This document shows, piece by piece, positions 46,939 through 55,118 of a DNA stretch of 64,000 nucleotides. The stretch's first letter is position 1; the number at the start of each line of letters is the position of its first letter. The translations under genes were made by a program, and so were the position numbers. Below the pieces are notes generated by a model that ran no database searches, had not been told where the DNA came from, and saw nothing but the letters and a program-made list of their open reading frames with translations. Origin of the DNA: Pseudoramibacter alactolyticus ATCC 23263 (lineage in GTDB: Bacteria > Bacillota > Clostridia > Eubacteriales > Eubacteriaceae); NCBI RefSeq assembly GCF_000185505.1, contig NZ_GL622359.1:829622-893621 (forward strand), read 5' to 3'.

Positions 46939-47012
46939 AGATCAAATTTTTTGCACGCTCATTTACACTTTTACCGCATCAATATCGAATCGCGCCCCCC
47001 CCTTCTTATTGA

Positions 47013-47690
47013 TTAAGACACACTGTCCGGTGCTTCCACCTGTTTCTGGGCTCTTTCAAACAATCTTTTAACGGCCGGAATACACAGCACGATCACCGTG
47101 ATGGCGCCTTCCGCCGCGATATAGGTCAAATTATACCACAGCGACCAGGTCCAGGCATTAAACCGTTGGGGCGCGTAGGCGCCAAAAAAGATAACCCCTG
47201 AGGCCACCGCGCAAATATAGCGCCCAAAAATCCCCAGCAGATACCCTTTAATTAGACCGTTTTTCTGATACCGCACCAGTCCGCCAATGCCCAAAGCGCC
47301 AAATGCCAGGATATAATCAATGAGCAGCTGCGCCGGATGAATCACGTAAGGGTCAAACATCAGGTTGATCAGCCCCAGGCAAACCCCGGCCATGATGCCG
47401 CGCTTCGTCCCGAACAAATAAGCGCACAGCGCGATGGGCAGCATCGAAAAAGCCGTCACCGATCCGCCCTGGGGCATTTTGAACAATCGAACCTGCGACA
47501 GCACCATCGCCATCGCAATCATCAGTGCTGAAATGGTCAGCGCCCGGACATCGAGCGGCCGAGAATTGCCCCCCTCATCCCGATGGCCGCGATCCATCAG
47601 CGAAAGTAACGCAAGTAGAACGACCACCGCCGCAACAATCGCGGCCTTGCCGATTCCCGCTTCAAAAAATCCCTGCAAATTCTTAAACAT
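47013..47690 (-). CDS. thiT: Thiamine transporter ThiT (ECF S component)
   Basis: Substrate-binding membrane protein of an energy-coupling-factor transporter for thiamine. At 225 residues with about six helices it matches ThiT/YuaJ in the second half: MPQGGSVTAFSMLPIAL, FGTKRGIMAGVCLGLIN and the Trp-rich WTWSLWYNLTY near the end, residues that line the thiamine site in this family. The first 50 residues form an extra helix and polar linker not usual for ThiT. The TPP riboswitch directly upstream confirms the role. The ATPases and EcfT it would need are not adjacent. Confidence 0.92.
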   Translation of the reverse strand: MFKNLQGFFEAGIGKAAIVAAVVVLLALLSLMDRGHRDEGGNSRPLDVRALTISALMIAMAMVLSQVRLFKMPQGGSVTAFSMLPIALCAYLFGTKRGIMAGVCLGLINLMFDPYVIHPAQLLIDYILAFGALGIGGLVRYQKNGLIKGYLLGIFGRYICAVASGVIFFGAYAPQRFNAWTWSLWYNLTYIAAEGAITVIVLCIPAVKRLFERAQKQVEAPDSVS

Positions 47691-47715
47691 AAAAAACCTC
47701 CTTGATTTCAGGAGG
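47691..47715 (-). promoter_or_regulatory. Expression platform hairpin of the TPP riboswitch
   Basis: Minus-strand CCTCC-TGAAATCAA-GGAGG followed by T6 and then ATG. The right arm is the thiT Shine-Dalgarno. The same hairpin could end transcription or hide the ribosome site. Confidence 0.65.
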
Positions 47716-47800
47716 GGCTGTGCTTCACTCCCCGCGCCGGCATTGTCCGGATCAGGTCATGAGGGTCAGGCATGTGCCTTTCTCAGCAAGAGCTCCCCTG
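47710..47800 (-). ncRNA. TPP riboswitch aptamer (THI element)
   Basis: Minus-strand sequence carries GCTGAGA, then GACCCTCATGACCTGATC, CGGACAATGCCGG and GCGCGGGGA, the conserved order of the THI box. Binding of thiamine pyrophosphate would reduce thiT expression. It precedes the thiT ribosome site by a few bases. Confidence 0.95.
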
Positions 47801-47810
47801 TGATATTTAA

Positions 47811-47839
47811 AGCTTAACGGTAATATTAAAACTTGTCAA
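47811..47839 (-). promoter_or_regulatory. Promoter of the TPP riboswitch-thiT transcript
   Basis: Minus-strand TTGACA, 17 bases, TAAGCT, ending ten bases before the aptamer. Confidence 0.7.
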
Positions 47840-47888
47840 TAACAGAAATCATTTAGCCACAACCATTCAATTATCCAACTCCCGGCAC

Positions 47889-47924
47889 AAAAAAACTGCT
47901 CCGAATTTAGAGGAGCAGTTTTTT
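47889..47924 (-). terminator. Terminator after the TrpB-like gene
   Basis: AAAAAACTGCTCC-TCTAAATTC-GGAGCAGTTTTTTT is a strong stem with T and A tracts on both sides, 14 bases from the stop codon, and would work in either direction. Confidence 0.85.
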
Positions 47925-47937
47925 AAATACCGATGTT

Positions 47938-49308
47938 TCAATCGACTTTTGGCAATTCCGAAAGGCTGCCGCTTAATTCATCATCGCCCGGAATCGTATC
48001 CCCCATGGCGTGATCGTTAAATTGTTCATAGGCCGTCATGTCAAAGAAGCCGGTACCCGTCAGGCCAAAGAGAATGGTTTTGGTTTCGCCGGTTTCCTTG
48101 CTTCTGAGCGCTTCGTCAATAGCCACACGAATGGCATGCGCACTTTCCGGCGCCGGCAGAATGCCCTCAACCCGCGCAAATTGTTCTGCGGCGGCAAAGA
48201 CCGAGGTTTGTTCCACCGCAACGGCCTCCATCAGTCCGTCATGATAGAGCTGGGAAAGAATCGGACTCATGCCGTGAAAGCGCAGTCCTCCGGCGTGATT
48301 GGCCGACGGAATAAAATCGCATCCCAAAGTGTACATCTTTGCCAGCGGCGTAACCTTGCCGGTATCACAAAAATCATAGGCAAATTTGCCCCGAGTAAAG
48401 CTCGGACAGGATGCCGGCTCTACAGCCACAAACCGATAGTCCTTTTCGCCGCGCAGCTTTTCCCCCATAAAAGGCGAGATCAACCCGCCGAGATTAGAGC
48501 CGCCGCCGGCACAGCCGATGATCACATCCGGCTCAATGTCGTATTTCCGGCAGGCTGTCTGCGCTTCCAGCCCGATCACTGACTGATGCAGCACCACTTG
48601 ATTGAGCACCGATCCCAGCACATAGCGATAGCCTTCATAAGTTGTAGCTGTTTCCACTGCTTCGGAAATAGCACAGCCTAAGCTGCCGGTAGTCCCCGGA
48701 TGCGCTGCGTTAATTCGCCTGCCGATTTCGGTGGTCATCGACGGCGAAGGGGTTACATCTGCGCCATAGATGCGCATCACTTCCCGCCGGAAGGGCTTTT
48801 GCTCATAGGACACCTTAACCATATAGACCTTGCAGTCCAGGCCCAGATACGCACAGGACATGGAAAGTGCCGTTCCCCATTGGCCGGCACCGGTTTCGGT
48901 GGTCACGCCTTTAAGTCCTTGCTTCTTGGCATAATAGGCCTGCGCGATGGCCGAATTGAGCTTGTGACTGCCGCTGGTGTTGTTGCCTTCAAATTTGTAA
49001 TAAATCTTTGCCGGTGTGTTAAGCGCCCTTTCAAGATTGTAGGCCCGAACCAACGGCGAAGGGCGGTAGGTTTTATAGTATTCTCTGATGGCATCCGGAA
49101 TATCAAAATACGCCGTATCGTCGTCAAGTTCCTGAGCCACCAAATCGTCACAGAAAACCGGCGTCAAATCGTCAAAGGTGACCGGCTGTTTGGTTGCCGG
49201 ATTTAATAACGGCGCCGGTTTGTTTTGCATATCGGCACGGACATTGTACCATTGTTTAGGAATTTCTGATTCTTCGAGATAAATCTTGTAGGGAATATGC
49301 TTGCTCAT
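47938..49308 (-). CDS. TrpB2-type tryptophan synthase beta subunit
   Basis: PLP enzyme that joins indole and serine to tryptophan. This is the long TrpB2 form: the N-terminal 75 residues (IYLEESEIPKQWYNVRAD onward) are its mark. The PLP lysine is in EGNNTSGSHKLNSA and the phosphate loop is CAGGGSNLGG. ATG with GGAGG upstream gives 456 residues; the longer open frame runs back through the T-box terminator and is not used. No trpA is adjacent, fitting a stand-alone indole-salvage role proposed for TrpB2. Confidence 0.93.
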   Translation of the reverse strand: MSKHIPYKIYLEESEIPKQWYNVRADMQNKPAPLLNPATKQPVTFDDLTPVFCDDLVAQELDDDTAYFDIPDAIREYYKTYRPSPLVRAYNLERALNTPAKIYYKFEGNNTSGSHKLNSAIAQAYYAKKQGLKGVTTETGAGQWGTALSMSCAYLGLDCKVYMVKVSYEQKPFRREVMRIYGADVTPSPSMTTEIGRRINAAHPGTTGSLGCAISEAVETATTYEGYRYVLGSVLNQVVLHQSVIGLEAQTACRKYDIEPDVIIGCAGGGSNLGGLISPFMGEKLRGEKDYRFVAVEPASCPSFTRGKFAYDFCDTGKVTPLAKMYTLGCDFIPSANHAGGLRFHGMSPILSQLYHDGLMEAVAVEQTSVFAAAEQFARVEGILPAPESAHAIRVAIDEALRSKETGETKTILFGLTGTGFFDMTAYEQFNDHAMGDTIPGDDELSGSLSELPKVD

Positions 49309-49685
49309 GTTTTTGCCTCCGCTGAATTGAAATACAAGTCGATCGCCATTGCAGCGGATTATAAACAAAAATCCCCGCAACACGATCTCAAAGATCTGAT
49401 GCAGGGACAGAAAATACATTTTGATTTCTGCGGTGCCACCCGGCTTGACTGCCATTATTTGGCAATCCACTTAGCGCATACGCGGACAAAGCCGAAATAT
49501 GCCGTCTTTTGTTAACGAAGGGACTTGCTCCGTCTCCCATAATAACAGATTGCCGTTCACAATCTGCGTTCCGGTTGCGCTGGGAAGACCATTCATCCAA
49601 AACCGCGCGCGCTGTTTCGCACCAACCAACAGCTCTCTGAATAAGCTTTATTTTGAATTACTTCTCTTCCGTTTCGCTTTAAATT
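49309..49685 (-). ncRNA. T-box leader of the TrpB2 gene
   Basis: A 377-base untranslated leader. The T-box sequence GGGTGGCACCGCAG is at 49427-49444 on the minus strand. It is followed by a terminator stem (CCCTGCATCAGATCT and AGATCGTGTTGCGGG) with T5. Stem I features AGAGAGCTGTT and GTTGGTGCGAAACAGC are near the 5' end. Uncharged tRNA would favour the antiterminator. The gene predicts tRNA-Trp, but I could not fix the specifier codon. Confidence 0.92.
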
Positions 49686-49691
49686 GCTTCT

Positions 49692-49721
49692 TTTATATCA
49701 CAGCACACACTTTTTTGTCAA
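49692..49721 (-). promoter_or_regulatory. Promoter of the T-box leader
   Basis: Minus-strand TTGACA, 18 bases, TATAAA, just upstream of the T-box stem I region. Confidence 0.75.
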
Positions 49722-49776
49722 GTTGGAAATCACTATCAAGTCAATCTATCCGCCACGGCAAAACGATGATCCCGCG

Positions 49777-49926
49777 CTAAAATGCCTCGTAAACAAATCC
49801 CGGCGAGCTGAGCATGCTGCCAAACATCGAAAACAGATAGAGCACGACCATCAGGATGAAAAAATAAAGCGTGTAACGCCAGGAAATCGTCCCGAGAATT
49901 TTTTTAATTTTGCTGATAATAGGCAT
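49777..49926 (-). CDS. dltX: DltX-like small membrane protein
   Basis: A 49-residue protein with one helix (YTLYFFILMVVLYLF) and a C-terminus SPGFVYEAF. This matches DltX, whose conserved FxYxxF tail is proposed to carry D-alanine between DltB and DltD. In most Firmicutes dltX precedes dltA; here it is last in the operon, overlapping the dltD 3' end by 23 bases. Start MPIISKIKK is chosen by length and helix position; the RBS is weak, fitting translational coupling to dltD. The stop is TAG. Confidence 0.82.
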   Translation of the reverse strand: MPIISKIKKILGTISWRYTLYFFILMVVLYLFSMFGSMLSSPGFVYEAF

Positions 49927-51157
49927 TAATTTTCTGATCAATTTGAAACCATCCTTCGTTCCAGGGATGAACGGCGTCCGTCGTGATGTACGGTCGATAA
50001 TCGTATTTCGACAGCGAAACATACTTCGCGCCGTAAGCGGCCGCCATCGCCTTGACTCTGCGGTTCACCACGTCGCGCTTATCGGCCGTCATCCCGGTAT
50101 AATCATACCAATAACCGTTGACCGGCAGCACGAGCAGCATCGGCTTGATACCCCTGGCCCTGCAGATTTTTAAAAAGGCTCGCAAATCGTCGTATTCCGA
50201 AGTCTTTTCCCAGGTTGCATGGGCGTGAGCCCCGGCCATCTTCGGCGCGAGCCTGGCATACTTGCTTCTCCACATTCTATTGGACATATAAAATGCGTTA
50301 TTCGATCTTTTTTGGCTGGCTTTGCGCACCTGCTGCCAGACTTTTTTGCGCGCCATAAATTGTTTGAGATCTTTCGACGTCACAACGCCTTTCCGCCTCA
50401 GTCCCTGATACATCTGCATCCGGGCTTTCTCCCGCAAGGGCCCGAGCACCTTCTCTACCGTCCGGTTGTGGGTATTGCGGTCTGCCATAAAGGTCATGGC
50501 CATTCTCATGGTAATGTAGTCCGTGTCCGTGGCGTAACGCTTGCTGGACAGATACAGCAGACGCTGATAAAGCTTCGGATTTTTCCCAAGATTCACCGCA
50601 TTACAATTTTTTACAAAGTGGCTCAGTTTCGGATCGTGCGCCAGGAGTTTTTCTGAACGTCTGGCCACATACCGCTTAACATCGACTGGAATTTTCGGGT
50701 CTTCCATAAAAGCCATGTATTCTGTTTTGGAAAACCGCAGCGCATAGGCCTTTGATTTTACGCCCTTGCCCGCAAACCATGTCGGCGAAACAAGCAGCAC
50801 CACTTTCTTGCTCTTAATCTGATCACTGGTCGCCCCGAGCGCCACTGTGTGAAAAAGGGTCTGGTTGAAGGGACCGCCGATCGTCATCAGCCGAACATTC
50901 GAATGAGCAAATATATTACGCGGATGATAGGCTGTGTTTTTGCCATGCCGAAACTCGGAAGACCCGAACACGACCATGGTCTTCTTTGTGATATTCATCC
51001 GCAGCCCGTTATAAGACAAATCTTTATAGCGATTGTCCCAGGTGCCGAACCGATGATCCTTTGCCTGAAGTCCAGTGCTCACGCAAATGGCGTGCAGCCC
51101 CGCGGCAAAGCAGCAAAACAATAGCGTCGCCACACAAAACGCTTTGACTTTTCGCAT
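49904..51157 (-). CDS. dltD: D-alanyl transfer protein DltD
   Basis: Membrane-anchored extracellular enzyme that moves D-alanine on to teichoic acid. An N-terminal anchor (about residues 5-25) is followed by an SGNH-like fold: MVVFGSSEFRHG with the catalytic Ser and TTDAVHPWNEGWF with Asp and His. It has 417 residues, normal length. The start is nine bases after the dltC stop and in the same frame as dltC. Confidence 0.95.
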   Translation of the reverse strand: MRKVKAFCVATLLFCCFAAGLHAICVSTGLQAKDHRFGTWDNRYKDLSYNGLRMNITKKTMVVFGSSEFRHGKNTAYHPRNIFAHSNVRLMTIGGPFNQTLFHTVALGATSDQIKSKKVVLLVSPTWFAGKGVKSKAYALRFSKTEYMAFMEDPKIPVDVKRYVARRSEKLLAHDPKLSHFVKNCNAVNLGKNPKLYQRLLYLSSKRYATDTDYITMRMAMTFMADRNTHNRTVEKVLGPLREKARMQMYQGLRRKGVVTSKDLKQFMARKKVWQQVRKASQKRSNNAFYMSNRMWRSKYARLAPKMAGAHAHATWEKTSEYDDLRAFLKICRARGIKPMLLVLPVNGYWYDYTGMTADKRDVVNRRVKAMAAAYGAKYVSLSKYDYRPYITTDAVHPWNEGWFQIDQKINAYYQQN

Positions 51158-51166
51158 AGCAAAAGC

Positions 51167-51403
51167 CTACTGTGTCAAACGCTTTTTAACCTGAGCGATG
51201 ATTTTGTTCGGCGTGTCCATGTCTTCCCGAGCGACCTCTGATGGCGAGATCACGATGCCGAAGGCCGATTCGATTTCCGTCAGCAGTTCGGCATAATCCA
51301 AAGAGTCAAGCAGGTCTTCTTCCGTTAAATTGATGTCCAAATCTTCCCGAACGACTTCGTCGCCGCATAATTCCTCTAAAATCGCCAGAATTTTTTCTTC
51401 CAT
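51167..51403 (-). CDS. dltC: D-alanyl carrier protein DltC
   Basis: Acyl-carrier-like protein, 78 residues, that takes D-alanine from DltA to DltB. The phosphopantetheine Ser is in EEDLLDSLDYAELL. Helix 1 starts MEEKILAILEELC. ATG has AAGGAGAAA upstream. Its stop is TAG; three further sense codons then run into the dltD ATG in the same frame, so an amber readthrough would fuse the two proteins. Confidence 0.95.
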   Translation of the reverse strand: MEEKILAILEELCGDEVVREDLDINLTEEDLLDSLDYAELLTEIESAFGIVISPSEVAREDMDTPNKIIAQVKKRLTQ

Positions 51404-51485
51404 TTTTTCTCCTTCTTTCTTTGTTTTCCAATGATAGCGTCACATTTATTTTTTTGTTGGCCTCATGCCATTCATCCTTCACCCG

Positions 51486-52649
51486 TTAAAGGTGAAGCAA
51501 CACGTTCAAACGTCCTGAAAAAATCAAAAATCCAAACATAACCAAATTGAAAGTTACTAACCACGACACCGCTTTAAACCCTTTATCTTTTTTATGACGT
51601 TTGTAAAATTTAGATTTCTTCTGGAAGATCTCCGTTGCCGAGAGCAGCACCCCGTGATACAGGCCATAGGCAATGTAATAAGACGTGAGGCCGTGCCAGC
51701 AGCCCATGATGCCCATGTTAATAATAAACGCCACCGATGCCCGTGTCAGCTTGTTTTTAAATCGCTTCTTGCGAATCATGTTCATCGTGATGCGCGAAAA
51801 CACAAAATCTCGGAACCAATGGGACAAGGTGATATGCCAGCGATCCCAAAATTCTTTGATATCCACACTCACAAAGGGCTTGTTGAAGTTGTCCGGTGTC
51901 TTGATACCGAACAGATAACTCGCCCCCACGGCCATGTCGCTATACCCAGCAAAATCAAAAAACAGGTAAAAACCATAGGTATACATATAAATCAGGCCGC
52001 CGCGCAGGGAATGCCCCATGCCAAACCAGATCATTAACTGATAAAAGCCGGTGGCAATGGCCTTTTTATAAACCAGGCCCCGCAGGATCCTAAACAATCC
52101 AGTTCCAACCAGATCGAGATATTCCGCCTTGGGCATCACCTGATGAAGATCGTCATTAAAACGACGGCTGCGATCAATGGGGCCAGAGCTCAGTGCCGGA
52201 AAGAAAAGCAGTAAATACGCATATTCAAAAGCGTCGACGCTTTCGATCAGACCGTCATAAATTTCAATGACGATCTGGGCTGATTTGAACGTCATGTAGG
52301 AAATCCCCATGAACCGCAGGATATCATGCGGGTCGTGAGCGGCAATGAACACCTTGTTCAGTGCCAGGGGCAAAATCGCTAAGCCCAAGAACAGATAATA
52401 AAATTTGGCATTGCGCCCCTTCGTTTTGTGCACCTTCAAATAAATCTGAATCAGCACGAAAGTATAAATCAGAAAGCCGATGAGGTAGGCCAGCGCCTTG
52501 AAATTGTTCCCCATGGCCATCCACACGAAAAACAATGTGACCGCCGCACCGTAATATTTGATGGGCTGCTCATGGGCGCCCAGCCAAATCGCCGGAAGCG
52601 TCAGCACCACGAGCCAAATAAAAAATAAATTATCGCTGAATAATTGCAC
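51486..52649 (-). CDS. dltB: D-alanine transfer MBOAT protein DltB
   Basis: Membrane-bound O-acyltransferase with about ten to eleven helices, which moves D-alanine across the membrane. SSGPIDRSRRF, EFWDRWHITLSHWFRDF and the catalytic His in GIMGCWHGLTSYY are the family hallmarks. It has 387 residues. It follows dltA by 20 bases; dltC is 82 bases downstream, with an AAGGAG site and no obvious terminator. Confidence 0.95.
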   Translation of the reverse strand: MQLFSDNLFFIWLVVLTLPAIWLGAHEQPIKYYGAAVTLFFVWMAMGNNFKALAYLIGFLIYTFVLIQIYLKVHKTKGRNAKFYYLFLGLAILPLALNKVFIAAHDPHDILRFMGISYMTFKSAQIVIEIYDGLIESVDAFEYAYLLLFFPALSSGPIDRSRRFNDDLHQVMPKAEYLDLVGTGLFRILRGLVYKKAIATGFYQLMIWFGMGHSLRGGLIYMYTYGFYLFFDFAGYSDMAVGASYLFGIKTPDNFNKPFVSVDIKEFWDRWHITLSHWFRDFVFSRITMNMIRKKRFKNKLTRASVAFIINMGIMGCWHGLTSYYIAYGLYHGVLLSATEIFQKKSKFYKRHKKDKGFKAVSWLVTFNLVMFGFLIFSGRLNVLLHL

Positions 52650-52669
52650 GCTGCTAACCTCTCGCCATA

Positions 52670-54247
52670 TCAGAGGCTTTGCGCCAGCTGCTTTTTGTCA
52701 ATCTTGCCGTTTTGGCTCAGCGGGAAATGGTCGACAAAAATCACCTGCTTGGGCACCATATAATTCGGTACGATCTGTTTGAGGCCCGCACGCACCCATT
52801 TGCGTCCGGCGTAGCCGTCGGTAAGCGTCCAACCGCCCGGCGCCTTTTCAAAAGCGGCGCACTCCTGTTCCGGATGCGCTACGGCTTCGCGAATTACAAA
52901 AGCCGCCAAATGTTTGATTTGATCGCCGCTTCGATTGGGTACCACAGCCGCTTTAGCCACGCCGTCAAGCTTAGTCAGATTGCTTTCAATATCGCCGAGC
53001 TCGATGCGATAGCCGTGCCATTTAATCTGCTGATCAATGCGCCCTTCATAATAAAGCAAGCCGTCCGGCCCGTAATACCCCACATCGCCGGTGCGATATC
53101 CCCGCACCGGCCGGCCGTTCAGGGTAGTGGTGAAAAATGCGGCAGCGGTCTTTTCGGGATTCTTATAATATCCCGGACTGACCGTGTCCCCAACAATGGT
53201 CATCTCCCCCTTGTCGCCGGGTGCCGCGAGGCTGCCATCCTCGGCGACAATGCGTACCGCCAAATCCGGCTTGGGGACTCCGATGGGCAAAGCGCCTTCC
53301 GCGTTTGTCATATCCTTGGTGACGAGTACCGCCGTCACGCAGACCGTCGTTTCCGTTGGGCCATAGGTATTAAACACCTGCGCCGCAGGAAACCGCGTAA
53401 GCAGTTTGGCCGCCGTAGCCTTGTGCAGGGTTTCGCCGCAGAACAAAAACAAATCAATGCTTGGAAAGTGTGCGCTGTCAAAATCAGCTTCGCTTAGACA
53501 AACATCCGCAAAAGAAGGGGTCGACACCCATGTGTTGATCTGCCCCGTCTGAATATAAGTCAGCATTTCCGGTACATCCTGCTGCAATGCCTTGTCCACG
53601 CACCACAGCGTTCCCCCGGTCACCAGCGAGCGGTATAAATCCATCACCGACAAATCGAAAGAAAACGGCGCCTGATTGAGATAAACCTGGGGGGCAGCCG
53701 TCGCATCACCGCCAATGCCGATAATCCAGTCCAGATAACGGCCAAGATTGTCTCCTGTGATCATGACCCCTTTGGGTTTGCCCGTGCTTCCAGAGGTGAA
53801 AATAATGTAATGATTCGCCGACGGATCGTAATGATTCCGATAGGCGGCCGCCGATTGCTCCGCCAGCACCGCTTTGATGGCGGCTGGCGTCATCACCCGG
53901 CTGTTTGTCGAAACACCTGCATGCAACGTTTCCGTCGTCAGTACCACCGGATTGGCCACCATTTGAATGATTTCACTCACCCGCTCGAGCGGCATGTTGG
54001 TATCCACGGGACAATAAGCCCGGCCGGAGCGGGCACATGCTAAAAAACACACCAGCATCAGCGGATCCTTGTGCCCGTAGACCACCACCGGGTCCCGATT
54101 GTCCCCCAAAACACCGTCGAGCCAATGAGCCAATTTCCCGACATCGCGCCACATCTCATCGTAACACATACTGCCCGACCGGGATGAAAAACACAACCGA
54201 TCGCCATGGACCTGTACCATCGCCTCGATTTGCTTGATCACATTCAT
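52670..54247 (-). CDS. dltA: D-alanine--carrier protein ligase DltA
   Basis: Adenylates D-alanine and loads DltC. Adenylate-forming motifs are IIFTSGSTGKPKGVMIT, NTYGPTETTVCV, YRTGDVGYYG and QNGKIDKK with the catalytic Lys. A Cys in LFCGETL and the SFDLSVMDLYRSL pocket fit DltA. It has 525 residues, a little longer than usual (about 505), from an insertion near residue 460 (AAFEKAPGGWTL). It is the first gene of the dlt operon. Confidence 0.95.
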   Translation of the reverse strand: MNVIKQIEAMVQVHGDRLCFSSRSGSMCYDEMWRDVGKLAHWLDGVLGDNRDPVVVYGHKDPLMLVCFLACARSGRAYCPVDTNMPLERVSEIIQMVANPVVLTTETLHAGVSTNSRVMTPAAIKAVLAEQSAAAYRNHYDPSANHYIIFTSGSTGKPKGVMITGDNLGRYLDWIIGIGGDATAAPQVYLNQAPFSFDLSVMDLYRSLVTGGTLWCVDKALQQDVPEMLTYIQTGQINTWVSTPSFADVCLSEADFDSAHFPSIDLFLFCGETLHKATAAKLLTRFPAAQVFNTYGPTETTVCVTAVLVTKDMTNAEGALPIGVPKPDLAVRIVAEDGSLAAPGDKGEMTIVGDTVSPGYYKNPEKTAAAFFTTTLNGRPVRGYRTGDVGYYGPDGLLYYEGRIDQQIKWHGYRIELGDIESNLTKLDGVAKAAVVPNRSGDQIKHLAAFVIREAVAHPEQECAAFEKAPGGWTLTDGYAGRKWVRAGLKQIVPNYMVPKQVIFVDHFPLSQNGKIDKKQLAQSL

Positions 54248-54333
54248 TGTCTTTTGCCTTTCGTTATCCTGAATGACCGAGCATGCCTGTGCTCTGATCT
54301 CTTCAATTTTTTCTTGTTGTTTTATCGGAGTCT

Positions 54334-54362
54334 ATCTTATATCCGCTGTTATGGTGTGTCAA
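54334..54362 (-). promoter_or_regulatory. Promoter of the dlt operon
   Basis: Minus-strand TTGACA, 17 bases, TAAGAT, about 85 bases before dltA. The rest of 54363-54712 is AT-rich with nothing else I can support. Confidence 0.7.
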
Positions 54363-54712
54363 TAAGATAATACAATTATTTAATATTTACTAAAATATGT
54401 TTTAATATTAATGCATTATTCTAAACCGCATTTTTGCACTGCTCTTTCTATCTTTATCTATGCGATTATTTTTAGATTTTTCAAGGATTACACCGTTTTC
54501 ATTTTTCCCGATCCGACTGCTTTTTCGCATCCGATTTCTCCGCTCGTTATCGACAGCGTCGTCAACCCTTTTAAAAATCACTAAAGAATTTTACGCTTTC
54601 TAACTTTTACAACATTGCTGCCGTTTGTTTCCCGTGTTCTTTGCCGATGCCGCCATCAGCAGGGCCAACCATTTTGTGCCACGGTTCCATCTCGCCCAGA
54701 ACGCAAAATCTA

Positions 54713-54754
54713 AAATGCCCGGGCCTTCACTCTGCGATGAAGGCCCGGGCATTT
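54713..54754. terminator. Very strong hairpin (17-bp perfect arms)
   Basis: AAATGCCCGGGCCTTCA and TGAAGGCCCGGGCATTT are exact inverted copies around an eight-base loop, with A and T runs outside. It follows the small ORF on the minus strand by 13 bases and could terminate in both directions. Confidence 0.8.
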
Positions 54755-54767
54755 TCCGGTTGCATTT

Positions 54768-54872
54768 TTATGGTGCTTTCACGGCTCGTCTTCCCGCCGC
54801 CGCAGTGATCGCGAGAAGTCTTGACGCGTCAATGATAAAACAAATCAAAATGATACGGATGACTGCAATCAC
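54768..54872 (-). CDS. Candidate 34-residue hydrophobic peptide
   Basis: GTG start with AGAGGG five bases upstream, then IAVIRIILICFIIDASRLL and a basic tail (GRRAVKAP), stopping 13 bases before the strong hairpin. The hydrophobic helix with a positive tail resembles a small membrane peptide or type I toxin. I know no homologue. The short length means it could arise by chance; the RBS and the terminator support it. Confidence 0.4.
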   Translation of the reverse strand: MIAVIRIILICFIIDASRLLAITAAAGRRAVKAP

Positions 54873-55118
54873 GGGAACCCTCTTTTGTATGCTGTCAAGC
54901 TAAATTTTCGTATGCTTAAAACACCGCAATCTGAAGCTTTTGCAATCAATATACCGTTTAGCATTTTACTAATTCGCAATTTTCCAGGTAATGGCCTTAT
55001 TTTTCATGCCTATCAAAATTTTATACAAGCCGCCTTGTTTCATAAGCCCTTTATAAGTTCCTCGTTGTTCTATCCTTCCATTGTTTAAATTTTCTCATCC
55101 ATTTGTTACTTTCACAAA

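Noticed and set aside
49309..49470. Longer N-terminus for the TrpB2 protein
   Set aside because: The extension is the T-box terminator region; the inner ATG has a GGAGG site and matches the family start.
52670..54247. dltA as a stand-alone adenylation enzyme serving the NRPS carriers
   Set aside because: It is in a complete dlt operon with DltC, DltB and DltD and has DltA features; no evidence for a role in the NRPS.
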